DNA from: an uncultured Luteimonas sp.
Lineage (GTDB): Bacteria > Pseudomonadota > Gammaproteobacteria > Xanthomonadales > Xanthomonadaceae
Direction: 5' to 3'
DNA: 37,963 nucleotides
Assembly: GCA_938008415.1 (NCBI GenBank)
Contig: CALLKI010000030.1
Coordinates: 1-37,963, forward strand
The notes beneath the pieces are model-generated. The model saw only the letters and a program-made list of their open reading frames with translations, was not told the origin of the DNA and ran no database searches. A program made the translations under genes and the position numbers. Positions 18,352-25,920 of the stretch are shown one piece after another; positions within the stretch are counted from its first letter, which is position 1; each line of letters opens with the position of its first letter.

Positions 18352-18377
18352 GTGCGAACGAGCCGACATGTTCGACC

Positions 18378-18405
18378 TTGCCAAATCCAGGTCTTTTCAT
18401 AACCT
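18378..18405 (+). promoter_or_regulatory. Element-type promoter (site h) for the DUF5710/HNH-GIY-YIG operon
   Basis: TTGCCA (18378-18383) is followed by AAATC..., a 16-bp spacer and TAACCT (18400-18405). The predicted transcription start coincides with the ATG at 18412, so the message would be leaderless. A 6-bp inverted repeat, CCAGGT (18387-18392) and ACCTGG (18402-18407) with 9 bp between, straddles the -10 box and looks like an operator. Confidence 0.65.
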
Positions 18406-18411
18406 GGGTCA

Positions 18412-19179
18412 ATGCCTAGATACTTCAAAATCCCGCACAGCGAGCGCCAACAGGCCAAGGAACTTGGTGCGCGTTGGGCCAAAGATGTGGAGCTGTGGTA
18501 CGCCCCGGACGGCAGCGATGAGGTCGCAGAGAAGCTCGCCCGGCAGTGGCGGGAAGTTCAGCCACTCGTGCCGATACACGTACTGCCAGGTGAGGATCTA
18601 GCCTTCGCCAGCAGTCCAAGATTGAGCGTTGAGCTCGTGCCGTCGACCTGCTGGCTGACTGGCCTGCGCGATTGTCTGAGCCCGGACGACTTCAAGCGGC
18701 TGAGGATGGGCATTCGCCAGCGGTCCGGAAAGCGGTGTGATCTGTGCGACGGGTTGGAGGATCCTGACAACGAGATTTACCTGGACGCCGTGGGCCGGTT
18801 CGACTACGTCGAAGGCAAGCAGGTCCTGCGCAAACTTTCGTGCGTGTGTACCCGCTGCCGTAATGTCCAGGAGTTTGGCCAGTCGCAGCTGCGCGGCCTG
18901 CGGACTGACGCCTTCGCTCACCTGATGTCGGTCAATGGCTGGACGAAAATCCAGACCATGGAACACGTCTACGATGCCTTCGCTGTTTGGTCGACCCGCT
19001 CTCGCCAGAGCTGGGAGCCAGACCTGTCATTGCTCGTGGGTGCTGGGCTTGCGATCCAGACCCCCCAGCAGGAGGAGCAGGCCCGCCGCCAGGTCAATCT
19101 GAACGACATACGTCCCGTGGACATGAGTGTTGAGGACTTCCTGGCCACGCTGCCCACTGTCAGCCGCCGGATACAGTGA
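18412..19179 (+). CDS. DUF5710 plus degenerate HNH-like zinc-site protein
   Basis: A 255-residue protein. The N-terminus (RYFKIPHSERQQAKELGARWAKDVELWYAP) matches DUF5710, a small domain common in plasmid and ICE proteins. The centre carries C109-x2-C112 (KRCDLCDG) and C146-x2-C149, arranged like a mobile-element HNH family that normally reads LECHERW...ALCPDCH...HFG. Here the histidines are replaced (LDAVGRF; CTRCRNVQEFG), so the metal site may remain while nuclease activity is doubtful. The rest follows that family (HLMSVNGW, AFAVWSTRS). The start follows the predicted promoter with no leader. The stop overlaps the next gene's GTG start by 4 bases. Confidence 0.75.
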   Translation: MPRYFKIPHSERQQAKELGARWAKDVELWYAPDGSDEVAEKLARQWREVQPLVPIHVLPGEDLAFASSPRLSVELVPSTCWLTGLRDCLSPDDFKRLRMGIRQRSGKRCDLCDGLEDPDNEIYLDAVGRFDYVEGKQVLRKLSCVCTRCRNVQEFGQSQLRGLRTDAFAHLMSVNGWTKIQTMEHVYDAFAVWSTRSRQSWEPDLSLLVGAGLAIQTPQQEEQARRQVNLNDIRPVDMSVEDFLATLPTVSRRIQ

Positions 19180-19556
19180 GCCGGGTACGACGCAGCCATT
19201 TTCACAACAAGAAGCGATGGATCTACGCTCTGGTGTTCGACTCTGAGCGTGCCGTATACATCGGTCAGAGTACCGACCCGAAACGCAGGCTGTCCCAGCA
19301 CCGCTCTGCCTCGGGAGGCTGGCTGCGCCCCTGCCGCATGGTCATCCTCGAGGAGTTCGAGGGGACCTATGCCCAGGCAGAGGCGCGGGAGTACGTCTGG
19401 CGCTGGATCGCCCATATCCTGTGGTGGAAGGTGTACGTCCTGCCGCCCAACGTGGTGGTCCGGCTTGGCCGGCGCATGAGCCTGTGGCGCAGGATCCAGG
19501 CCTGGTACACGCTGCTGACAGCTGGGTGGCCGGTCAGACGGGAGAAACGGGGCTGA
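19176..19556 (+). CDS. GIY-YIG nuclease-domain protein
   Basis: This 126-residue protein begins with GTG inside the preceding stop (GTGA). It contains a GIY-YIG core: WIYALVFDSERAVYIGQSTDPKRRLSQHR, followed by the conserved Glu in VILEEFEGTYAQAEAREYVW. The GIY tripeptide reads W-I-Y-A, a tolerated variant. The C-terminal third is basic and hydrophobic (VVVRLGRRMSLWRRIQAW) and may bind DNA or the membrane. Being coupled to the DUF5710/HNH-like gene suggests a joint role in element DNA processing or in harming competing DNA, but this is inference. It converges on the relaxase gene, leaving only 8 bp between them. Confidence 0.8.
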   Translation: MSRVRRSHFHNKKRWIYALVFDSERAVYIGQSTDPKRRLSQHRSASGGWLRPCRMVILEEFEGTYAQAEAREYVWRWIAHILWWKVYVLPPNVVVRLGRRMSLWRRIQAWYTLLTAGWPVRREKRG

Positions 19557-19564
19557 AAGAGCCC

Positions 19565-22345
19565 TCAACGCTGGAGTCCTGGGTTTTGCCGCCTTTGCCG
19601 CAGGACCTTGTCGAAATCCTGCTCCAGGGTCGGTGCCGGCTTCGGCTTCTGGATCCGATCCCGCAGCAGGCCTTCCTGGGTGGCGTTCTGCTTGAGGCGA
19701 TCGGCGCCAAGACGGTTCTTGACCTGCTCGAGTTCAACCTCGGCGCCGTACATACGGTAGCGGTCTGACGTCAGGCGAGTGAAGGCAACCAATCCGCTCT
19801 GGTTGTCCATCATCTTGGCGTTGGCGAAGTGAAACACGGCCGCCCGGCCCTGTCCTTGGGCGTCGTGGATCGTGCGGCAGTAGCCTGCCTGGAGGTGGTT
19901 GAACTCACTGGTGTCCACTGCCAGGGCAAATGACGGCTTGCCATGCCGGCCTTCAACTCGCAAGTTCAGGACCAAGGAGCCGGTAGGTGTCTGGGTGATC
20001 TCTTCGACCACGGCCATGTCGCCGTTCTCCACACCCAGCTTGTTATCGTTCTTGGTGATCCGCACCTGGTCGCCTACAGCAACCGCCATGTCGTACATCC
20101 GCTGGTCCCTCCGTCCCCGGAAGGTGTAATCCTGTCCAGACAGCACCCCACGCTCCCGCAAGCCATCCCGGATCTTGTCGGTCAGCATTTTTGCGTCGGC
20201 ATGGTCATGGACCAGTAGCAGGCGGTTGTCGATGTTATGAGGACAATCCAGCCACTCCTTGACGCAGGCGTCGGCTGCTTCTTCCCGGGTGTTGTATGCG
20301 TCGATCGCACCCCTGGCTTCGAGTTTCTTCCACAGCGCTGCTCCCTTCTGCGCCACCTCGCTGCGAGCCTTGGGGCCCCGGTTGTCCAGGACAATCCGGC
20401 CCTGCTCATCCCGGTCGTAGAAGGTGATGGCGATGTCCCGATCTTCGGCGTTCTTCTGTCGGCGGATCTCTGTCAGCGGCGCATGGCCCAGCTGCTGGGA
20501 TACCAAGGCCATGCCGGCGCCGGCCCCGATGGGCTGGAGCTGCCTCATGTCTCCCTGGAGGATCAGTTTGGCTCCGGCCGCGTCGACATGGCGCATGAGA
20601 CGGCGCACGGCTTCTGTGTCGACCATGCCAGCCTCGTCCAGAACCACTACAGACTTCTCGGTCAGGCGGGGAATGTCTTTGGTCAGTGGACGGCCTTTGT
20701 CCAGCCTGCTCAAGATCCTGGTGATCGACATGGCCTCCATGCCGCTCTCTTCGGCGAGCTTGCCGGCGGCCTTTCGCGAAACACACGCACCAATGAGGTG
20801 CTGGCCGTTGGCCTCGAATGCCTGTTTGTACAGCTCAGCCACGGTGGTCTTGCCGGCGCCGGCAACCCCGGCCATGACCGCATGGCCACCGGACTGTACG
20901 CACAGATGGTTCAACGCTTGGCGCTGCTCATCCGACAGAGTAAAGCCCCTCTCCTTCTCGAAGCGCTGGACCACCCTGTCCATGGTTTGCTGCGGTACAC
21001 GGACAGAAGCGTCTTCCTTCCTTGCAGCAGCTCGCTGGAGTACTTCCTGCTCCCAGTCCACAATCTTCCGGTCCGCATAACGTGTCTCGGTGTAGCGCCG
21101 GGAGACGCTGAGGCCCTGGTCCATGGCATGCTGCCGCTCGGGGGCGATCTCCACCATCTGTGATTTGAGGCGGGCGAGATCCTCGGCCAGCTGCTCCGGG
21201 CCCAGGCCCGCTCTGGACCGGTATAGCGTCCACATCATTTCAGCTTCGTTGACAATCGCTGAACTGGCATGGAAAGCCTGGAGGACATCCTCGTCGCTGC
21301 GCTGGGGCGCCAGCACATCCGGTAGCTCTTTGAGCTTGGCGATGTCGACTTCCTGTCCTAGAGCTGGAATTGCCTTCTCCCAGGTAGCGAAAAGCTCTTG
21401 GGGAGAAGGTTCGTCCTTATGTGCTCGAGTCTGTGCCCAGGCCTGATGGTGGGAGATACCCTCTTCCATTGCGTCGAGGATTTCACTCTTGCGAGTGGAG
21501 AAGGCGTCGATGGTGGCCTGGTCGATACCGGCGACTTCCCATGTCCGAAACCCAGTGTCTTCCCCATCTGCTTCTGTAAGGATTGCCTTCTGCTCAATTC
21601 CGTAGCCAAGTTTGCGCAGGTTCTCAGCCAGGTTGGTCATGTACACCACATCGGCTGCCTTCTGGTGGCGGAACAGCTCGGAGGACTCCCAGGTTGACCA
21701 CTTTCCGTCGCTGCCGTACGCGACACCATAGATGAGGTTGTGGGTGTGGAGGTGCGGTTCGAGTTTGCGGTTGGCCAGATGGTCGCAGGAGGTAATGACT
21801 AAGCCGGCGACAGGGATGACGTCTTTGCCCGCTTTACCTCGGCGCGTTTCCACCTTGTCTTCAATGAACTCTAGTGCCTTGTCTACCGCTGCCCTGTGAG
21901 CGGCCAGGATGGCTCCACGCTCCTCAGGTGGAGCCATGGCAAACAGCAGGGAGACGGACTTAGGGGCGTTGAACACACAGTCATAGCCAACCTGGTGCCC
22001 ACCTTTCCACACGAACTGCTGCTTCCCATTGGCGTCCAGCTTCGGGCTTCCATCGCGATTGAGTTTGAGTTTCTTGGTGGGCAAGACACCCGCGTTCTGG
22101 CACAGCTTCTCTTTCTTACCATCAGGTGAGTATCCAGCGGCAAGCTCTATCATCTGCTCTTTGAGAACCGGACCCTCCAATCCCAGTACAGCCGCACCGT
22201 GGCCTCGGTGGCGCATGGTGTCTTCCTCCACCCCTTGGGCACCGACGTAGTAAGCAGCCAACTTCTCGGTGGCAGTCAGGTAGTCAATGACGTTGTCGCC
22301 GCGTGCGTTGTTTCCTGTGGCTGTTAGAGGAGTAAGGGTCAGCAT
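19565..22345 (-). CDS. MobF-family relaxase/helicase (TrwC/TraI-like)
   Basis: A 926-residue conjugative relaxase. The N-terminal TrwC domain has candidate nicking tyrosines Y22 and Y32/Y33 and the three-histidine metal motif H198-L-H200-T-H202. The C-terminal RecD/TraI-type helicase has Walker A GVAGAGKT (493-500) and Walker B VVLDEAGMV (D570, E571), then DMRQLQPIGAG. The protein nicks oriT, stays covalently bound to the 5' end and unwinds the transferred strand. The start at 22345 (MLTLTPLTA) is chosen over upstream in-frame starts because MobF proteins begin this way and because a promoter predicts transcription starting on that ATG. It is shorter than F TraI, similar in length to TrwC. 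Confidence 0.95.
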   Translation of the reverse strand: MLTLTPLTATGNNARGDNVIDYLTATEKLAAYYVGAQGVEEDTMRHRGHGAAVLGLEGPVLKEQMIELAAGYSPDGKKEKLCQNAGVLPTKKLKLNRDGSPKLDANGKQQFVWKGGHQVGYDCVFNAPKSVSLLFAMAPPEERGAILAAHRAAVDKALEFIEDKVETRRGKAGKDVIPVAGLVITSCDHLANRKLEPHLHTHNLIYGVAYGSDGKWSTWESSELFRHQKAADVVYMTNLAENLRKLGYGIEQKAILTEADGEDTGFRTWEVAGIDQATIDAFSTRKSEILDAMEEGISHHQAWAQTRAHKDEPSPQELFATWEKAIPALGQEVDIAKLKELPDVLAPQRSDEDVLQAFHASSAIVNEAEMMWTLYRSRAGLGPEQLAEDLARLKSQMVEIAPERQHAMDQGLSVSRRYTETRYADRKIVDWEQEVLQRAAARKEDASVRVPQQTMDRVVQRFEKERGFTLSDEQRQALNHLCVQSGGHAVMAGVAGAGKTTVAELYKQAFEANGQHLIGACVSRKAAGKLAEESGMEAMSITRILSRLDKGRPLTKDIPRLTEKSVVVLDEAGMVDTEAVRRLMRHVDAAGAKLILQGDMRQLQPIGAGAGMALVSQQLGHAPLTEIRRQKNAEDRDIAITFYDRDEQGRIVLDNRGPKARSEVAQKGAALWKKLEARGAIDAYNTREEAADACVKEWLDCPHNIDNRLLLVHDHADAKMLTDKIRDGLRERGVLSGQDYTFRGRRDQRMYDMAVAVGDQVRITKNDNKLGVENGDMAVVEEITQTPTGSLVLNLRVEGRHGKPSFALAVDTSEFNHLQAGYCRTIHDAQGQGRAAVFHFANAKMMDNQSGLVAFTRLTSDRYRMYGAEVELEQVKNRLGADRLKQNATQEGLLRDRIQKPKPAPTLEQDFDKVLRQRRQNPGLQR

Positions 22346-22351
22346 GCTTTC

Positions 22352-22379
22352 ATTCTCGAAGAGTCTGGCGATATGGCAA
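22352..22379 (-). promoter_or_regulatory. Element-type promoter (site f) for the relaxase
   Basis: On the reverse strand, TTGCCA (22374-22379) is followed by TATCGCC..., a 16-bp spacer and GAGAAT (22352-22357). The predicted start is at about 22345, the first base of the relaxase ATG, implying a leaderless mRNA. The 8-bp palindrome AGCATGCT (22341-22348) covers the start codon. The -35 box abuts the stop of the ankyrin gene. Confidence 0.55.
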
Positions 22380-23195
22380 TCACATCGCGGGCCTGATCTG
22401 TGTATCGGCGCGCGGAACCCTGACAACCCTGGCGGCCAATCTCTGACGATCGAACTCACTGAGCACGACAAGGTTGGCCAGCAGATTCCGCCTGAGCTTC
22501 GGAGAAGCCGGCAGGGTCAGATGGTGGTTGACGATGTCCACAGGACGCAGGCCATCGGTTGTCCTGGCCCAGGTGTCGGCGCCTCTGGCCAGCAACATAC
22601 GGACGACACTGGTGTAGCCGCCTCCTGCTGCGACATGGAGCGCTGTCATTCCCCGCTCGTCGGCGAGGGTGGCGTCGGCTCCCATGACCAGCAGCAGGCG
22701 GACCTTGTCCTCCAGTTCCTTGGATCCGTCGGAACCGGTTTGGACCATGAGGCATTCCCGCAGGGGCGTGCGACCGCGGCAGTTGATGGCGTTGGGATCA
22801 GATCCGGCCGAGAGCAGCAGGATCAGAGACTGGCTGGTTGCGGCCAGGCAGGCGTAGTGCAGCGGAGTGTTGAGGTAGGTGTCGCGGGCCAGGGGTGAGA
22901 AGCCGGCGTCAAGGAGAAGATTTACGGCAGCTGCGTTGTCGACCATGGCAGCTGCGTGTAATGCCGTTCTGCCCTCGTAGTCGGCAGTGTGGCGAGACAG
23001 CCTGCGATCGGCCAGCAGGATCCTCAGCTGTGGCAGCAAGGCAGGGTCTTGTGAGGCTTCCAGGATGGCTGATTTGGCCACAAGCTCATCGCTGTGCCGG
23101 GGACAGTAGATCTCGTTGGGATCGGCTCCATTGTCCAACATTGCCCGGAGCTGGTCAGGCGGAAGCAAGAAGCCGTCTGGGGTGAATATCGACAT
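22380..23195 (-). CDS. Ankyrin-repeat protein
   Basis: A 271-residue protein with about five ankyrin repeats. Clear ones are EGRTALHAAAMVDNAAAVNLLLDAG, LNTPLHYACLAATSQSLILLLSAG, CRGRTPLRECLM and ERGMTALHVAAGGGYTSVVRMLLARGAD. No signal peptide or membrane segment is seen, so it is probably a cytoplasmic protein-binding scaffold. It stands alone between the coupling-protein gene and the relaxase, with its own promoter and an inverted repeat at its start. Ankyrin proteins on elements can be immunity factors, effectors or regulators; nothing here decides which. Confidence 0.85.
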   Translation of the reverse strand: MSIFTPDGFLLPPDQLRAMLDNGADPNEIYCPRHSDELVAKSAILEASQDPALLPQLRILLADRRLSRHTADYEGRTALHAAAMVDNAAAVNLLLDAGFSPLARDTYLNTPLHYACLAATSQSLILLLSAGSDPNAINCRGRTPLRECLMVQTGSDGSKELEDKVRLLLVMGADATLADERGMTALHVAAGGGYTSVVRMLLARGADTWARTTDGLRPVDIVNHHLTLPASPKLRRNLLANLVVLSEFDRQRLAARVVRVPRADTQIRPAM

Positions 23196-23196
23196 A

Positions 23197-23223
23197 GGAA
23201 TGACCTGTGGATGTGGTCATTCC
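23197..23223. promoter_or_regulatory. Perfect 9-bp inverted repeat just upstream of the ankyrin gene
   Basis: GGAATGACC (23197-23205) and GGTCATTCC (23215-23223) flank 9 bp. The repeat fills the gap between the -10 box (23224-23229) and the start codon (23195), covering the predicted transcription start. It could be a repressor operator. If transcription starts further upstream, it would instead be an RNA hairpin masking the weak ribosome site (AGGTCATTCCT). Confidence 0.65.
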
Positions 23224-23251
23224 AGAGTGAAAGATAATTTCGCTTTGGCAA
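23224..23251 (-). promoter_or_regulatory. Element-type promoter (site e) for the ankyrin gene
   Basis: On the reverse strand, TTGCCA (23246-23251) is extended by AAGCGAAATT, then a 16-bp spacer and CACTCT (23224-23229). ACC precedes the -35 box as at other sites. TTCGCA lies upstream (23269-23274), inside the end of the coupling-protein gene. Confidence 0.5.
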
Positions 23252-23262
23252 GGTCTCGCGCG

Positions 23263-25053
23263 CTATCTTGCGAAGAACGCGTCAATCTCTTCAGCGCTGA
23301 AAGACTGGCCAATTTGTTTGCCAGCAACTGCAGACTCAATGGTCTTGGTGGCCCGGGCTGGCTCGAACCCGGCCGGCTTGGTGGTCCACTCCGCGGCGAC
23401 TTGGCCCTTACGCTTGTCAGGTAGTGGCTGGCCGGGGAAATCCAGCAACAGCAGGTCTCCGCCCTGCTGGACGATGGCCCGGATGGCGAAGCCCGGATCG
23501 GTCTTGTGCTTCTTGGGGACCTTGCGGAAGCCCAGCATGTCGGTGAGCTGGTTGGGGTACACCACTGGCTGGCCCTCGTTGTGGAGCTTCGACCCAGGGG
23601 CATAGTCCATCCGCGCAACTTTGTTCGTCCCCAGGAGCTTGGAGAGCTCCTCGCGAGTCTCCGACATCTGGATCTGGCAGATGATGTGCGTGCCGACCAT
23701 GCCAGCCAGCGCCTTGACCGAGTTATCCCCGTAGATCTCTCGCAGCTGCGCCAGGTCCTGGACACCTGCCACCACCACCACACCCTTGGATCGCCCCTTG
23801 TCTACCAGAGGAGCGAAATTGATCTTGCCGATGGAGGAAAGCTCGTCGAAGAAGAAGCCCAGGAAGCGGCCCTCTTCGTTGTCAGGCAGACGCGGGGAGA
23901 CGATGGTGGGCACCACCACGTTGATCATCGCGGAGATGTACGCTGAGGCTAACCCGGCGTCAGGCCCAGACTGGACGATGAACTTCTTCGGGCCGTCGTA
24001 GTCGTCGGAGGCCCAGTCGGTGATGGAGAAAGTGCGGCGCTTGCCCTTGGAGTCGTAGATTTCGTAGTCGGGCCACGCGCGTGCCAAGTCGTCAATGAAC
24101 TTCGTGTAGCCGTTCAATGTTGCCAGGACGTTGAAGGCAGTCTGGCCCTCGGTGTTGGAGATCAGTCCGTAGGCTTTGCGATAGTTCTGCTCGAGGATGG
24201 GAGCCATCTCCTCGGCACGCATAGACACTCGCTGTGCCAGGTCCGTCCAGGTCCAGGCCTCAGGCTTCTCGTTCTGAAGGGAGCGAACCACGCCGAGCAG
24301 GATCTGGCGTGCGGCTTGCGTCCAGAACTTGCCCGATCCACTGTCTTCCGGGATCAGGCTGTCGGCGAATGCGGCGGCTTGGGTGGCGGTGCGGACGTCC
24401 CGAGCCACATGCCAGACCCGGCTGCGCTTATCGAAGGGAGAGACGATGGTGGCGGAGGGGAACTTCGCCGTCATGTCGCCCTTGACGTCGTACAGGCATA
24501 GTTTCGCGTCGGCCTTAGTGAAGACCTGTTTGAGCAGAGCCAGCAGGATCTGGGTCTTGCCCGAGCCCACCGAGCCGTAGATGAGGATGTGGCGCGACAG
24601 GATCTTCTTGGACAGCCATAGGTCCGGGTGGATGGCCAGGCCGAAGCGATCCGCGGGCCTGTGTTTGACCGGGGTGGAGCGCTTTCTGGCTGACTGGATG
24701 GCTTGTTTGCCTTCCAGCAGGCGAGGCCCGGCGACAACCCACTGCTGGGAGCGTGGGATCAACCCTGCCCAACCCAGGGCCGCTCCTGCCAGCAGGCCTG
24801 CACAGCTAGCCGCGGCTAGCCAGGCCATGTCAGGGAAGAAGGTGTAGTTGTCGATCCGGGAGTAGAACGACGGATCCAGGCTCAGGGCGCGGAGTGTGTC
24901 GCGGACGCCTAGCGTGGCCAGCGCCAGTGGAGTGAAGGCCAATCCGAAGCCCAGGGCGGCGTAGGCCAAGCCCAGGTCCCAGCGCCGCACCGGGATTGAC
25001 GCGTCGATATGCGGGCCGGGTCGGCCGAAGCTGTCGTAAACCTTTGTCCTCAT
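23263..25053 (-). CDS. Type IV coupling protein (TraD/TrwB family)
   Basis: This 596-residue inner-membrane ATPase has two N-terminal membrane segments (about 27-49 and 75-98). The motor domain follows: Walker A GSVGSGKT (160-167), YDVKGDMTAKF, and Walker B FFFDELSSIGKI (D403, E404) with a later QDLAQLREIYG. This is the TrwB/TraD type that links the relaxosome to the secretion channel and pumps DNA. It is the last gene of the operon running from 30583. The assigned ATG follows GGAGGG with no spacer, which is unusual. The region is a 7-bp hairpin and also contains a 4-codon ORF ending ATGA on this start, so initiation may be controlled. Confidence 0.93.
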   Translation of the reverse strand: MRTKVYDSFGRPGPHIDASIPVRRWDLGLAYAALGFGLAFTPLALATLGVRDTLRALSLDPSFYSRIDNYTFFPDMAWLAAASCAGLLAGAALGWAGLIPRSQQWVVAGPRLLEGKQAIQSARKRSTPVKHRPADRFGLAIHPDLWLSKKILSRHILIYGSVGSGKTQILLALLKQVFTKADAKLCLYDVKGDMTAKFPSATIVSPFDKRSRVWHVARDVRTATQAAAFADSLIPEDSGSGKFWTQAARQILLGVVRSLQNEKPEAWTWTDLAQRVSMRAEEMAPILEQNYRKAYGLISNTEGQTAFNVLATLNGYTKFIDDLARAWPDYEIYDSKGKRRTFSITDWASDDYDGPKKFIVQSGPDAGLASAYISAMINVVVPTIVSPRLPDNEEGRFLGFFFDELSSIGKINFAPLVDKGRSKGVVVVAGVQDLAQLREIYGDNSVKALAGMVGTHIICQIQMSETREELSKLLGTNKVARMDYAPGSKLHNEGQPVVYPNQLTDMLGFRKVPKKHKTDPGFAIRAIVQQGGDLLLLDFPGQPLPDKRKGQVAAEWTTKPAGFEPARATKTIESAVAGKQIGQSFSAEEIDAFFAR

Positions 25054-25072
25054 CCCTCCAGCATGTGGAGGG
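25054..25072. promoter_or_regulatory. Perfect inverted repeat over the coupling-protein ribosome site
   Basis: CCCTCCA (25054-25060) and TGGAGGG (25066-25072) are 7-bp arms around 5 bp, directly upstream of the ATG at 25053. In the mRNA, the GGAGGG that would serve as ribosome site pairs with CCCTCC. An ATG in the loop starts the tetrapeptide M-L-E-G, whose stop overlaps the gene start (ATGA). A related 5-bp-arm repeat lies at 35982-35996 over another promoter. Confidence 0.6.
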
Positions 25073-25098
25073 ATCGCGGCGTGTCTAGCCTTCGCGGG

Positions 25099-25920
25099 CT
25101 ACATCCGGAAAGTCCAGCTCGGGCCCACTACCTGAGTGAACACGGGAGCGTCCATCCACCACTGGCGGCGGCCTTCCACGAGGTTCAGACACATGCCGGC
25201 CTCGATGTCAAAGGTGGGGTCGGAGGCGTCAGGCTCCCAGACCGGAACCTTGGGAAGCTTGGGCTGCCAGGGCCAGCGAAAGCGTTGGCGGATCTTCGAG
25301 CCAGAGCACTCGGCGATGGCCTCGGCCAAGCCCTCCTGATCTCCCTCGATCCAGAGAATGGCATTGTCCAGGCCGTAGGCATTGAGCTGGTCCAGCGCGG
25401 CGTAAGACACAGCCGGGCAGCCCTCTGACCGGCCTGCCCAGCCATCGCGGACGTAGTTTGCCGGGTGGAGGACAACTGCCCGCTCCCTGGCTGTGTCGTT
25501 GAACCCGACCATCAGGCCATCCAGCCGGCGGCGCCGGGAGTTGTCGGTGGTGTTGACGTACTCCTCGGAGACTGCGTACAGCCCCACGGAGGTCATCAGG
25601 CTGCCGGGCTCGTTGGAGAACACCCGGGCGCGGCCGACGTTGGACGGGTCAGAACCACGGCCGTGGGCTACCTCGGTGCGCAGTACAACCTCCCCTGTCC
25701 TGGGATTGATGGCCCACAACCGCTTGGCAGAGGACGGCAGGCGCATGTCGGCCACGATGAGCAGGTCAGGGTCCCGCCCAAGGCGCTTGGAGCAGTCCAG
25801 CGCCTGTTGCGCATGGGCCCGGGTGATCCGGGACATGCCTTCGATATTCTTGGGCACGTTTGCCCAGGAGGTGCCGGACACCGCAAGCGCTAGAAGAAGA
25901 GCCCCCGCTGACTTCTTCAT
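25099..25920 (-). CDS. Exported murein L,D-transpeptidase (YkuD_2-type catalytic domain)
   Basis: A 273-residue protein with a signal peptide (MKKSAGALLLALAVSGTSWA). The catalytic block is VVLHPANYV (H152) with GRSEGCPAV (163-171, nucleophile C168), preceded by AHGRGSD and ARVFSNEPGS. This pattern belongs to the YkuD_2 murein L,D-transpeptidase-like family, acting on peptidoglycan stem peptides in the periplasm. The C-terminal 70 residues (from about 200) are unusual and Trp-rich (RFRWPWQPKLPKVPVW, RRQWWMDAPVF). The start overlaps the stop of the upstream gene (ATGA). It probably opens or reinforces the cell wall at the transfer site, replacing the VirB1-type muramidase of other systems; that role is inference. 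Confidence 0.85.
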   Translation of the reverse strand: MKKSAGALLLALAVSGTSWANVPKNIEGMSRITRAHAQQALDCSKRLGRDPDLLIVADMRLPSSAKRLWAINPRTGEVVLRTEVAHGRGSDPSNVGRARVFSNEPGSLMTSVGLYAVSEEYVNTTDNSRRRRLDGLMVGFNDTARERAVVLHPANYVRDGWAGRSEGCPAVSYAALDQLNAYGLDNAILWIEGDQEGLAEAIAECSGSKIRQRFRWPWQPKLPKVPVWEPDASDPTFDIEAGMCLNLVEGRRQWWMDAPVFTQVVGPSWTFRM

